A stretch of 64,000 nt of DNA from VAZQ01 sp963821505 (GCA_963821505.1 CAWGEH010000029.1:62001-126000), one strand, 5' to 3'. Positions 26,167 through 34,405 are shown, counted from the first letter of the stretch. A program made the numbers and translations. The notes: generated by a model from the letters alone, not told the origin.

Positions 26167-27042
26167 ATGACCGAGGCTGAAAACTCCGGCACGCAGTACG
26201 CGCCGCCCCGCATCGAAGAGGTGGAGGCGAAGGCGCAACGCGACCTTGCCCGCCGCGAGTTGCGCGCGCGAATCTCCGCCGTGGTCTCGCCGATCAGCGT
26301 CGTGCTCGCCCTGCTCGCTCTCTGGGAGATCGCGATCCGCGCGTTCCACGTCCCGGTTTTTCTCCTGCCGCCGCCGAGCGCCATCGGCGTCTCGATGCTG
26401 AACAACGCGGCGCTTCTGCTGCACAACGGCTGGGTGACGACGGTGGAGATCCTGCTCGGGTTCCTGCTCAGCATCGTCGTCGGCATCCCGCTGGCGCTGG
26501 CGATCTTCCTCTGGCCGCCGTTCTCGCGCTCGATCCTGCCGCTGCTGGTGTCGTCGCAGGCCATGCCGAAGGTGGCGGTGGCGCCGCTCCTGCTGGTATG
26601 GTTCGGGTTCGGCCTCTTGCCGAAAGTGCTGATCGCGTTCCTGATCGCCTTCTTCCCGATCGTGATCAACACCGCGTTGGGGCTGGCCTCGATCGAACCG
26701 GAAAAGATTTATCTCGCGCGCTCGATGGGCTTCGGCGCCACCGCCACCTTCTTCAAGATTTGTCTGCCCAACGCGCTTCCATCCATCTTCGGCGGACTGA
26801 AGATCTCGATCACGCTCGCGGTGGTCGGGGCGGTGGTCGGCGAGTTCGTCGGCGGCGACGCCGGCCTGGGGTATCTCCTGATGGTGGCGAACGGCAGCAT
26901 GGACACGCAGCTGCTCTTCGCCGGCATCGTCAGCCTCACCGTGCTCGGCGTCGTCCTGTTCGTGCTGGTCGAGCTCGCGGAGCGCATGGTCGTGCCGCGG
27001 CACATCATCGCGGGCGACAAAGGCGCCCGCGAGTCGCTGTAA
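26167..27042 (+). CDS. ABC transporter permease (SsuC/TauC type)
   Basis: The inner-membrane channel subunit (291 aa) of a nitrate/sulfonate/taurine-class importer. Six hydrophobic segments are visible (for example VLALLALWEIAIRAFHV, ILLGFLLSIVVGIPLALAIF, VLIAFLIAFFPIVINTALGL). The ATPase-contact EAA loop region reads SMGFGATATFFKICLPNALP. It is the missing partner of the binding protein and ATPase at 19241-21126, from which it is now separated by 5 kb. The ATG at 26167 is chosen; a GTG three codons earlier is possible. No strong ribosome site is visible, which fits a displaced operon gene. Confidence 0.9.
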   Translation: MTEAENSGTQYAPPRIEEVEAKAQRDLARRELRARISAVVSPISVVLALLALWEIAIRAFHVPVFLLPPPSAIGVSMLNNAALLLHNGWVTTVEILLGFLLSIVVGIPLALAIFLWPPFSRSILPLLVSSQAMPKVAVAPLLLVWFGFGLLPKVLIAFLIAFFPIVINTALGLASIEPEKIYLARSMGFGATATFFKICLPNALPSIFGGLKISITLAVVGAVVGEFVGGDAGLGYLLMVANGSMDTQLLFAGIVSLTVLGVVLFVLVELAERMVVPRHIIAGDKGARESL

Positions 27043-27092
27043 CGGCGCCGGATGGTCATGCGCCTTGCATCGTCGATGACAGGTGGGACGTC

Positions 27093-29372
27093 ATGAATTT
27101 GCGCCAGCCGATGGTCGGCACGGCCGTCGAGCGGATCGAGGATTTGCGGTTCCTGCGCGGCCGGGGCACGTTCAGCGACGATGTCCACGGCGAGGGCGAG
27201 CTGCACGCCGTGATCTTGCGCAGTCCGGTCGCGCACGGAAACATCCGCGCGCTCGACGTCGCGCCGGCGCTCGCGCTTCCCGGCGTTCATGCGGTGCTCA
27301 CGGCGGCCGAGATCGGGCGCCCGGTGCCGCGCGTCCCGATCCGGCTGTTCCCGCTCCCCGAAGTTGCGCCGTTCGAGGCGCCGGTCATCGCCGAGACCAA
27401 GGTCCGGTTCGTCGGCGAGCCGATCGCCGTCGTGCTCGCGAGCAGCCCGGCCATCGCCGAGGACGGGCGCGACGCCATCGGGCTCGACATCGAGCTATTG
27501 CCCGCCGTCGCCGAGCGCCAAGCCGCCCTCGCCGGCTCTTCCCTGCTGTTCGACGAGCACGGCTCCAACGTCGCCATCGAATATACCGCGAAGGCGGGCG
27601 ACGCCGACGCGGCATTCGTCGACGCCGACTACACGCGCCGCGAGAGCTTCTACGTGCAGCGCCACGCCGCGATGCCGATGGAGCCGCGCGCGCTGCTCGC
27701 GGCATGGAACGACGGCCGCATGGTGGTGCAGGGCGCCGCCAAGGCGCCGTTCGCCAGCAGGAAAATCCTGGCGCAACTGATGGGCCTGCCGGAAACCGCC
27801 GTCGACATGATCGAGCTCGATGTCGGAGGCGGGTTCGGCGCGCGCGGCGAGTTTTACCCCGAGGACTTTCTGATCCCGTTCGCCGCGCGATTCTGCGGCC
27901 GCCCGGTCAAATGGACCGAGGATCGTCGCGATCATATGATGACCTCGAACCATTCGCGCGACGTCGAGTGCGAGCTGGAAATCGCCTGTGCGAAGGACGG
28001 CACGATACTGGGGCTGCGCGCCCGCTCGCTCTGCGATGTGGGCGCCTATATTCGCACCGCGGGGCTGATCGCGCCGCGCAACGTGGCGATGTTCCTGTCG
28101 GGGCCGTACCGCATCCCCAATTATCGCGCCAGCGCGGCGGTTCTTCTGACCAACAAGACGCCGGCGGGCACGTATCGCGGACCAGGACGTTTCGAGGCGG
28201 ATTTCTGTCGCGAGCGGCTGCTCGACATGGCGGCGGACGATCTCGGCATCGACCGTATCGCGTTCCGCCGCCGCAATCTGGTCGCCAAGGGCGAGATGCC
28301 CTACACGCTTCCCGCCATCAGCCCCTCGCCCAGCCTGTCCGAACTCGACAGCGGCGATTATCAGGCGACGCTCGATCGCTGCCTCTCGGAGTTCAACTGG
28401 ACCGAGAAGGCGCCGCTGCAGGGCACGCTCGTCGACGGCTGGTACCAGGGCCTCGCGGTCGGCTGCTTCGTCGAAGGCGGGGCCGCGGGACCGAAGGAGA
28501 CCGCCCGCCTGCGCATCGAGGCCGACGGCGGCGTGTCGCTGTTCGTGGGCTCGGCCGCGATCGGCCAGGGACTGGAAACGGTCTGCCTCCAGATCGCCGC
28601 CGACGCACTGGATCTGCCGATGGATCGGCTCAAGATCTATCACGGCTCCACGACCTATCTCGACGAAGGGTTCGGCGCCTATCACTCGCGTTCCGTCGTG
28701 ATGGGCGGCTCGGCCATCCTCGACGCTGCGGAAAATCTGCGAGCGGCCATCCGCGCCGAGGCAGGCCGCTTCCTCAACTGCGCACCGGCGGAAGTCGAGA
28801 TCGCCGGCGGAACGGCGACGGGCCCCAGCGGCCGCACCATCGCCTGGTCCGATCTCGCTCCGATGTCGGCCGACGGAGCGTTCCTCAACAGCAGGCACAC
28901 CTACGCCTACGGCGCGCATGCCGCGCACATCGCCGTCGACCCGCGCACCGGCAACATCAAGGTGATCGACTATGTCGCGGTCGAGGATGTCGGCCGGATC
29001 ATCAATCCGGCGACGCTGCACGGCCAGGTCATCGGGTCGATCGTGCAGGGCCTCGGCGGCGCGCTGCTCGAACACCTGGTCTACGACCGGGCCGGCCAGT
29101 TCTTGACCGCATCGTTCGCCGACTATCTGCTGCCCACGGCGACCGACTTCCCCAACATCCGCGGCGTATCGCTGGAAATGCATCCCTCGCCCATCAACCC
29201 GCTGGGCGCGAAAGGCGCCGGCGAAGGCGGCACAATTCCGGTCGGGGGCATCATCGGCAACGCCGTGGCGTCGGCCTTGGCCTCGTTGCATATCCAGCCG
29301 CGCGAGCTCCCGCTGTCGCCGTCACGGGTCTGGACGCTGATCGCGGAATCGGCAACCACGTCCCGGCGCTAG
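27093..29372 (+). CDS. molybdenum hydroxylase large subunit (xanthine/CO dehydrogenase family)
   Basis: A 759-aa molybdopterin-cytosine-dinucleotide subunit that hydroxylates an aromatic heterocycle, aldehyde or CO. Sequence marks: RIEDLRFLRGRGTFSDDV (start of Ald_Xan_dh domain), YRGPGRFEADF, cofactor contacts DVGGGFGARG and GSAAIGQGLET, and the catalytic glutamate in KGAGEGGTIPVGG near the C-terminus. Starts 50 bp after the ABC permease. Neither the 2Fe-2S (CoxS-like) nor the FAD (CoxM-like) subunit is adjacent, unusual for this family. The TAG stop lies within a repeat element. The context suggests it acts on the same imported compound as the flavin monooxygenase. Confidence 0.9.
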   Translation: MNLRQPMVGTAVERIEDLRFLRGRGTFSDDVHGEGELHAVILRSPVAHGNIRALDVAPALALPGVHAVLTAAEIGRPVPRVPIRLFPLPEVAPFEAPVIAETKVRFVGEPIAVVLASSPAIAEDGRDAIGLDIELLPAVAERQAALAGSSLLFDEHGSNVAIEYTAKAGDADAAFVDADYTRRESFYVQRHAAMPMEPRALLAAWNDGRMVVQGAAKAPFASRKILAQLMGLPETAVDMIELDVGGGFGARGEFYPEDFLIPFAARFCGRPVKWTEDRRDHMMTSNHSRDVECELEIACAKDGTILGLRARSLCDVGAYIRTAGLIAPRNVAMFLSGPYRIPNYRASAAVLLTNKTPAGTYRGPGRFEADFCRERLLDMAADDLGIDRIAFRRRNLVAKGEMPYTLPAISPSPSLSELDSGDYQATLDRCLSEFNWTEKAPLQGTLVDGWYQGLAVGCFVEGGAAGPKETARLRIEADGGVSLFVGSAAIGQGLETVCLQIAADALDLPMDRLKIYHGSTTYLDEGFGAYHSRSVVMGGSAILDAAENLRAAIRAEAGRFLNCAPAEVEIAGGTATGPSGRTIAWSDLAPMSADGAFLNSRHTYAYGAHAAHIAVDPRTGNIKVIDYVAVEDVGRIINPATLHGQVIGSIVQGLGGALLEHLVYDRAGQFLTASFADYLLPTATDFPNIRGVSLEMHPSPINPLGAKGAGEGGTIPVGGIIGNAVASALASLHIQPRELPLSPSRVWTLIAESATTSRR

Positions 29373-29474
29373 AGCGCATCCCGATTGGATCGAATCGTGA
29401 TGCGCTCTAGATTCTTCGATTTTGCGCATGTTCTGTTCGGAAAACCGGTTCCCACTTTTCCGGAACATGCGCTG
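29369..29474. repeat. two-module palindromic repeat, copy A
   Basis: Module 1 CTAGAGCGCATCCCGAT...CGTGATGCGCTCTAG, then ATTCTTCGATTTTGCGCAT and module 2 ATGTTCTGTTCGGAAAACCGG/TTCCCACTTTTCCGGAACAT. Nearly identical to 34406-34511 and to the inverted copy at 60136-60245. Its first bases include the stop codon of the preceding gene. Confidence 0.9.
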
Positions 29475-29628
29475 GAGAATTTTCGGCTGGTGTCGATGCA
29501 CGGTCATGGCGCGCGAGCAGTCCGTGCGGCAGAAGCGGGAAACCGCAATTTTTGTGACCACCGTCACAGCCGGTTGGCTCTCCGGTCGCGACAATGCGCG
29601 TCGACGATTGCACAGGAGACGGTTTGTC

Positions 29629-30537
29629 ATGTCCCCGGCGCCCTACGCGCATCCCGACTTCGGTTATTTCTGTCCTTCGCCCGGCTTCCGCCGCAAGATG
29701 TGGCGCGTGCTCGCGGTCATCGGCTTGGGGGTCGTCGCCGGCTCGCTCGTGCTCAGGGCTGGCCCTCGCGACGACGGCGCGTTGACGGTCGCGACCGCCA
29801 CCGAGGCGTCATCCGGCGTCGAGGCGATGCCGGCGGCGGAACCGGCGCCCGCCGCGCCCACGGCGGAGAACCCCCGCGCGGACGGCAGCAAGACCGCATG
29901 CGCAGGCCACACTTGGACTTATCGCAACGGGAAATGCATCGGAGCGCGCGCGCTGCGCAGCCTGCACGCCGCAATCGAGAGCCCGCCGATTGCCGCCATC
30001 CCTCTCGGCCATGGCGCACCGCCGGCACCGGCCGCATCGCCTGCGCCCGTCCAGCCCGAGACCGCAGCGCAGACGGCGGCCGCAACCGTGCCCGCCGCAA
30101 CCGTGCCGGCCAAAACCGCTCCGGCCAAAACCGTGCTGGCCGTGGCCGCGCCCGTTGCAATCGCTCCAAGCGCGAGCGCGCCGACGGCGCAATCGATGCC
30201 CGCGGTCCAAGAGAATCGACAAGAGAGTTCGCGAGAGAGCGGGCGAGAGAGTTCACGAGAGAGCCGACAAGAGAGCCGACGAGAGAGCCGAAAAGCCTCG
30301 CCTGGCCGGAACAGTGGCCGCGATCCGGAAAGGGTCACCGGCAAGCCGCGCGACGCACGCGCGCGCAACGAGCAGCGCAGCGCGCGTGCCCACGCCGCGC
30401 CCGACCACCGCGACCGGGAGATGTCCCTGCCGACATCGGTGGCCAGATGGGCACGGCAGCTGCAGGACTGCATTGGGGCCGTGCGCTGCCGCGCCGGCGA
30501 GCAGCTCCTGCGCGCATTTCTTTCGCCCGACATTTGA
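29629..30537 (+). CDS. hypothetical membrane-anchored protein with low-complexity RES repeats
   Basis: A 302-aa protein, start fixed by AGGAGAC ten bases upstream. After a short N-terminus (YAHPDFGYFCPSPGFRRKMW) comes one membrane helix (residues 26-44, VLAVIGLGVVAGSLVL). A small Cys-containing motif (CAGHTWTYRNGKCIGAR, about 88-104) follows, then a long Ala/Pro/Val region. A charged stretch (about 198-224) is built of five-residue RESxx units encoded by a 15-bp tandem repeat (30215-30300). The C-terminus SVARWARQLQDCIGAVRC is helical. I do not recognise the family; the CxxH-Y-R-x-GKC motif recalls small secreted proteins of Rhizobiales. Confidence 0.65.
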   Translation: MSPAPYAHPDFGYFCPSPGFRRKMWRVLAVIGLGVVAGSLVLRAGPRDDGALTVATATEASSGVEAMPAAEPAPAAPTAENPRADGSKTACAGHTWTYRNGKCIGARALRSLHAAIESPPIAAIPLGHGAPPAPAASPAPVQPETAAQTAAATVPAATVPAKTAPAKTVLAVAAPVAIAPSASAPTAQSMPAVQENRQESSRESGRESSRESRQESRRESRKASPGRNSGRDPERVTGKPRDARARNEQRSARAHAAPDHRDREMSLPTSVARWARQLQDCIGAVRCRAGEQLLRAFLSPDI

Positions 30538-30617
30538 AGCCGCACAATCGGGTCGGCTTTCTGCGGGCGCGCCAGCCTGCTATGGTGACCTCCTTTTGCA
30601 AAACGGAGGTCGCAATC

Positions 30618-31265
30618 ATGTACCGGTTCATCATTGCCGCGTCGGCCCTGCTGCTGTTGGCTGCGTCGGCGGCGGCGAATGAGACGCCATTGCGACAGCC
30701 ATCGGGAAAGTCCACGCTCGACAACGACAGCACGCCGAGCCCGGATACCGTGCCGCTGAGGATGGCGCAGCGCGCCAAGGACGGCGCGGCCGCCGCGCCG
30801 AAATCCACCGCCGCGCCACCTGCAACGGCGACCGCCGAGCTCAAATCCGCGGACGGCAAAGATGTGGGGAAGGTCACGCTCACGCAGACCCGTTCGGGCG
30901 TGCGGCTCAATGTGTCGCTCAAGGGCTTGCCGCCGGGCGAGCACGCCTTGCACGTGCACGCCGTCGGAAAATGCGAGCCGCCCTTCACCTCGGCAGGGCC
31001 GCACTTCAATCCCCAGCAGAAGAAGCACGGCAAGCTCAACCCCGAGGGCCATCACGCCGGCGACATGGACAACATCACGATCCCGGCCAGCGGGAATCTC
31101 ACGCTTCGGATCGTCAACAAGGACATCACCCTGGAGAAGGGCAAGCCCAATTCCGTGTTCCAGGAGGCTGGGACCGCGGTGGTGGTTCACGCCGGCAAGG
31201 ACGACTATACGACCGACCCGGCCGGCAATGCCGGCGATCGCATCGCCTGCGGCGTCATCAAGTAG
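30618..31265 (+). CDS. sodC: superoxide dismutase [Cu-Zn], periplasmic
   Basis: Dismutates superoxide in the periplasm. The 215-aa product has a signal peptide (MYRFIIAASALLLLAASAAA), an unusually long low-complexity linker (about residues 21-75), and the SodC fold: HALHVHAVGKCEPPF (Cu ligands and disulfide Cys), GPHFNP, KHGKLNPEGHHAGDMDNI (zinc and copper ligands), and the C-terminal GNAGDRIACGVIK with second Cys and active-site Arg. The ribosome site ACGGAGGT lies 8 bases before the ATG. Single gene followed by the hairpin-rich region. Confidence 0.95.
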   Translation: MYRFIIAASALLLLAASAAANETPLRQPSGKSTLDNDSTPSPDTVPLRMAQRAKDGAAAAPKSTAAPPATATAELKSADGKDVGKVTLTQTRSGVRLNVSLKGLPPGEHALHVHAVGKCEPPFTSAGPHFNPQQKKHGKLNPEGHHAGDMDNITIPASGNLTLRIVNKDITLEKGKPNSVFQEAGTAVVVHAGKDDYTTDPAGNAGDRIACGVIK

Positions 31266-31280
31266 GGCGACGCAAGTTGC

Positions 31281-31730
31281 CGGGGGCGCCACCCAAGTCG
31301 GCTTTAGCCGACTTGGGCGCCAGTAAAAGCCGATCGCGGGTAAACCCGAGATCGGTGGGCGCGAACCCAAAATCCATAATCACAGGCTGTGGTTATGGAT
31401 TCCGGGCTCCCTCGCTGCACTGGTCACCGGAATGATGGCCGAGCGATTGGCGCAACTCACGTGGAGCGTGCGCTGGGACATTTTCCACTTGTATCGAAAC
31501 CCATGTTCAACGTCATGGCCGGGCTCGGCACTGCAAGTCGGGTCTATCTACCCGACTTGCAGTGCTTTCATCGTGCGGAACGCGGGCAAGCCCGCGTTCC
31601 GGTGCCATCCAATGCAATGTAGGCCCTAAAAGACGTGGATGCCCGCGACAAGCGCGGGCATGACGGAGGGGGCGATGCAATCCAACTGAAATCTGCTGTA
31701 GCGCCAGCGCGGGTCAAGCCCGCGCCTGAC
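31281..31730. repeat. cluster of seven strong hairpins in a 489-bp intergenic region
   Basis: Perfect or near-perfect inverted repeats: 31292-31317 (11-12 bp stem), 31330-31355 (6+5 bp), 31371-31401 (14 bp with one G-T), 31528-31565 (16 bp), 31576-31601 (12 bp), 31639-31662 (ATGCCCGCG/CGCGGGCAT), and about 31708-31728 (GCGCGGG/CCCGCGC). The stems differ in sequence, so this is not one tandem repeat. No gene is visible. The region lies between convergent sodC and the isoaspartate methyltransferase. Confidence 0.85.
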
Positions 31731-31754
31731 AAGTCGCAAAGCCGAGCATCGCCA

Positions 31755-32738
31755 TCAGTGCGTTCCCTTGATGGTTTCGCCCTCCAGCTTGGTGAAGGGG
31801 ACGAACGGCACCGGCCTGCCGTTGTAGATATCGGAGCGCCTGACGGCGACCTGGCCGCCCGCGGCGGCCTCCTTGACGACCTTGAGGATGCGCTGCGCCC
31901 CCGGAGGTCCGACCGGAATCACCATGATGCCGCCGGCCTTGAGCTGCTGCAGCAGCGGCGGGGGAAGGTGGTCGATGCCGCAGGTAACGATGATCTTGTC
32001 GAACGGGGCCACCTCCTCCCAGCCGTAGTAGCCGTCGGCGTTCTTGCTGTTGATCGCCTGGTATTCGGTGTAGCCGCGCTCGATGAGCTTGTCGTAGACG
32101 CCGCGCGTGCGCTCGGCCAGCGGCTTGATGATCTCGATCGTCCACACCTTGTCGGTCAGGTTCGAGAGATAGGCCGACTGATAGCCGGAGCCGGTGCCGA
32201 CCTCGAGCACCTTCTCGCCCATCTTGACGTCGATGGAGCTCGTCATGCGCGCCACGACGCGCGGTCCGGTAATGGTCACGCCGAAACCGATATCGTGATA
32301 GTTGACGTCGTAGATCACCGCGCGGCTTTCGGGACGGCAGAACTCCTCGCGCGGCGTCATCAGGAACGCGCGCTTGTTGCGCGCTTCCCACAGATCGACG
32401 TGTCCGACCATGTTCTGAAAGCGCTCGAAGCGCGCGCGCAGATATCTCGGATCCTCGCCGCGGTTCTCCTGCATCCACCGCACGAACGTCGCAACGTCGT
32501 GCATCGGCGGCGCGACGTCCCAGCTGTAGGGCTTCGGCACCATGGCGCGCGCGGGACGCGCAAGCGCCGCGCTCGCGGCCGCCGCCACCGACAATGTCAG
32601 GAAAGCGCGCCGGTGCAAGCCGCCTCGCTGCAGGTCGCCTGGCTGCAAGTCGCCTGGCTGCAAGTCGCCTAGCTGCAAGTCGTCTCCCTGCAAGTCGCCT
32701 CGCTGCAAGTGGCCGAACCGCGTTTCGCGTCGCTGCAT
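31755..32738 (-). CDS. pcm: protein-L-isoaspartate O-methyltransferase family protein, exported
   Basis: Repairs isoaspartyl residues by SAM-dependent methylation, or a relative of such enzymes. The PCMT domain (about residues 95-320) has KVLEVGTGSGYQSAYL (SAM motif I), IEIIKPLAERTRGVYDKL (post I), FDKIIVTCGIDHLPPPLL and LKAGGIMVIPVG. Before it is a Tat-like signal, HRRAFLTLSVAAAASAALARPARA. The ATG at 32738 adds 40 residues containing seven five-residue units (DLQxG). A TTG at 32618, directly at the twin-arginine signal, may be the true start, leaving the repeat untranslated. Export of a PCMT is uncommon but known in some alphaproteobacteria. It is convergent with sodC. Confidence 0.85.
   Translation of the reverse strand: MQRRETRFGHLQRGDLQGDDLQLGDLQPGDLQPGDLQRGGLHRRAFLTLSVAAAASAALARPARAMVPKPYSWDVAPPMHDVATFVRWMQENRGEDPRYLRARFERFQNMVGHVDLWEARNKRAFLMTPREEFCRPESRAVIYDVNYHDIGFGVTITGPRVVARMTSSIDVKMGEKVLEVGTGSGYQSAYLSNLTDKVWTIEIIKPLAERTRGVYDKLIERGYTEYQAINSKNADGYYGWEEVAPFDKIIVTCGIDHLPPPLLQQLKAGGIMVIPVGPPGAQRILKVVKEAAAGGQVAVRRSDIYNGRPVPFVPFTKLEGETIKGTH
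32616..32710 (-). repeat. 15-bp tandem repeat encoding a pentapeptide-like leader
   Basis: Seven head-to-tail 15-bp units, consensus GGCGACTTGCAGCCA on the minus strand, give Leu every fifth residue (GDLQP GDLQP GDLQR). The consensus resembles the A(D/N)LxX rule of pentapeptide-repeat proteins, but seven units are too few for a stable helix. Confidence 0.85.
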
Positions 32739-32749
32739 TTTCGATTGGC

Positions 32750-32870
32750 CCTTTCGGTCAGAGCGAAATCGCTTCACATTAAATCCCGATTTCGCTCCAA
32801 GCACTTGTTTGGTTGCATGATCTTTCCCCGAAAAGTCTGCAACTTTTCGGGATCATGCTCCGCCCCGCTG
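32750..32870. repeat. two-module palindromic repeat (GAGCGAAATCG / AAAAGTCTGCAACTTTT type)
   Basis: Module 1 GAGCGAAATCGCTTCACATT...GATTTCGCTC, spacer CCAAGCACTTGTTTGGTTG, module 2 CATGATCTTTCCCCGAAAAG-TCTGCAA-CTTTTCGGGATCATG. Related copies lie at 61711-61806 and 63155-63250. Confidence 0.85.
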
Positions 32871-33270
32871 GAAGACGCGCTTCCCCGCCGCCCCGAGCTC
32901 CGATGCCGGGGGACGTCAGCGGGCGCAAGATAGGATGCGCCGTGCCGGACGGGCAATATCCAAAGGCATCGCCGGCGCCCGCCCGGCATGGCCTCGATCT
33001 TTGCCGCCGAAGGGAATGAGATGGAGAGAAATCTCGGGAACGCCGCCGCATCGCGCGACGGCGGAACGCAGGCCTCCGCGACCGCAAGCAAATCGGCGGC
33101 ATAGCCGGGAGCAAAAAGCCGGCCCTTCGCCCACCTGCGTGGGCCGGGGCCACCGCCCACTTGCTTTTCCTACAGAAACTTGTTGTTGTTCGGCGGCCCC
33201 CGCTTGCAATCGTGCAAGCGGCGGCAGACGCGGCAGATCAATGTCCCGATGCTGACCCGATGCTGATCTG
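32871..33270. other. 400-bp intergenic region, nothing recognised
   Basis: Open frames exist on both strands but none shows a signal, motif or plausible ribosome site. It lies between divergent genes and must hold the promoter of the LysR-type gene at 33271. Confidence 0.5.
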
Positions 33271-34161
33271 ATGCTCTCTTGGGAGGACTTCCGCTACGTC
33301 AAGGCGATCGCCGACACGCGCTCGCTTGCAGGCGCAGCGGAAGCGCTCGGCGTCAATCATTCCACGGTCTTTCGGCGGCTGGGCCAGATCGAGCAGCAGC
33401 TCGGCTCGCGGCTGTTCGAGCGCGGGCGCGCCGGCTATGCGCTCACCACCTCCGGCGAGCAGATGGTGGAGCTCGCGGAGCGTATGGGCGAGGACATCGT
33501 CGCCTTCGAGCGCCGGGTCACCGGGCAGGATTTGCGGCCATCGGGAGAATTGCGCGTCACCGCCAGCGACGTGGTCCTGCTGCATCTTCTCGGTGACGTG
33601 CTGATCGGCTTTCGGCGCGCCCATCCGGAAATCGTTCTCGATATCGTGGTGTCGAACCAGCGGCTCAATCTGTCCAAGCGCGACGCCGACGTGGCGGTGC
33701 GGGCAACCTATCACAACCCGGACCCGCTCGCGGGCAGCAAGCTCGCGCGCATCGCGTGGGCGGTGTTCGGCCCGGCCGCGCTTGCGGCCGAACCGTTCGA
33801 TCCCGCGCTCGACGCCGCGCGGCACGACTGGATCGCGTTTGCCGACCCCGGCTCGATCGCCAAGGCGATGAAATGGCTCAAGGAGCACGTCGGCGAGAAG
33901 CGCATCGTCTACAAGGTCAACACCATGGTCGGGCTGGCGGAAGCGGCGGCCGGCGGCGTCGGGCTGGTGCTTCTGCCCTGCTATGTCGGCACGGCGGTCG
34001 CCGGGCTGGCGCGGCTCAGCCCGCCTTTGCCCGAGCTCGAGGGCGAGCTTTGGCTGCTCACGCATCCGGATCTGCGCAACACCGCGCGCGTGCGCGCCTT
34101 CCTCGAGTTCTGCACCGACGAGATCGCCCGCCGGCGCGAGATGATCGAGGGCCTGGGCTGA
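33271..34161 (+). CDS. LysR-family transcriptional regulator
   Basis: A 296-aa DNA-binding regulator. The N-terminal winged helix-turn-helix (about residues 3-62) reads DFRYVKAIADTRSLAGAAEA, LGVNHSTVFRRLGQIEQQLG, SRLFERGRAGYALTTSGEQM. The effector-binding domain (about 90-285) begins GELRVTASDVVLLHLLGDVL. The HSTVFRR recognition helix (instead of QPAVS) marks the subgroup often seen in Rhizobiales. No gene is divergent nearby, so the target is unknown. A clear intrinsic terminator follows at 34309. Confidence 0.92.
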   Translation: MLSWEDFRYVKAIADTRSLAGAAEALGVNHSTVFRRLGQIEQQLGSRLFERGRAGYALTTSGEQMVELAERMGEDIVAFERRVTGQDLRPSGELRVTASDVVLLHLLGDVLIGFRRAHPEIVLDIVVSNQRLNLSKRDADVAVRATYHNPDPLAGSKLARIAWAVFGPAALAAEPFDPALDAARHDWIAFADPGSIAKAMKWLKEHVGEKRIVYKVNTMVGLAEAAAGGVGLVLLPCYVGTAVAGLARLSPPLPELEGELWLLTHPDLRNTARVRAFLEFCTDEIARRREMIEGLG

Positions 34162-34308
34162 TCCAGGCGGGATCCCGCAAGGCGCGCCGCGCGCGGCATT
34201 GCGCGAATTTTTCCCCATGCGAACCAGTGCCGATGCCACCCGCTCTCGTCTCGGAGCTCTCCAACGACGGCAATGTGGAAAATGCTCCAATCCAAATCTT
34301 AAAACGAA

Positions 34309-34350
34309 CGGGCAAGGCACGCGGCGTGCGGCCTTGCCCGTCTTGTTCTT
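34309..34350 (+). terminator. intrinsic terminator after the LysR-type gene
   Basis: A perfect 10-bp GC-rich stem CGGGCAAGGC / GCCTTGCCCG (34309-34318 and 34331-34340) with a GC loop is followed by TCTTGTTCTT. The A-rich run on the left (CTTAAAACGAA) lets it work weakly on the other strand too. Confidence 0.88.
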
Positions 34351-34405
34351 GAGCCGGTGGGGTGCGCTAATTCTCGAACTCGCACACCGCTCCATTGCCG
34401 AGACT

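Noticed and set aside
29422..29628. Longer start for the RES-repeat protein at 29422
   Set aside because: The upstream part translates the intergenic repeat; the ATG at 29629 has a strong ribosome site.
31281..31730. CRISPR array
   Set aside because: Hairpins differ in sequence and spacing; no repeated direct unit and no cas genes in the window.
32916..33209. 97-codon minus-strand frame before the LysR-type gene
   Set aside because: No recognised motif, poor start context and composition like random GC-rich DNA.
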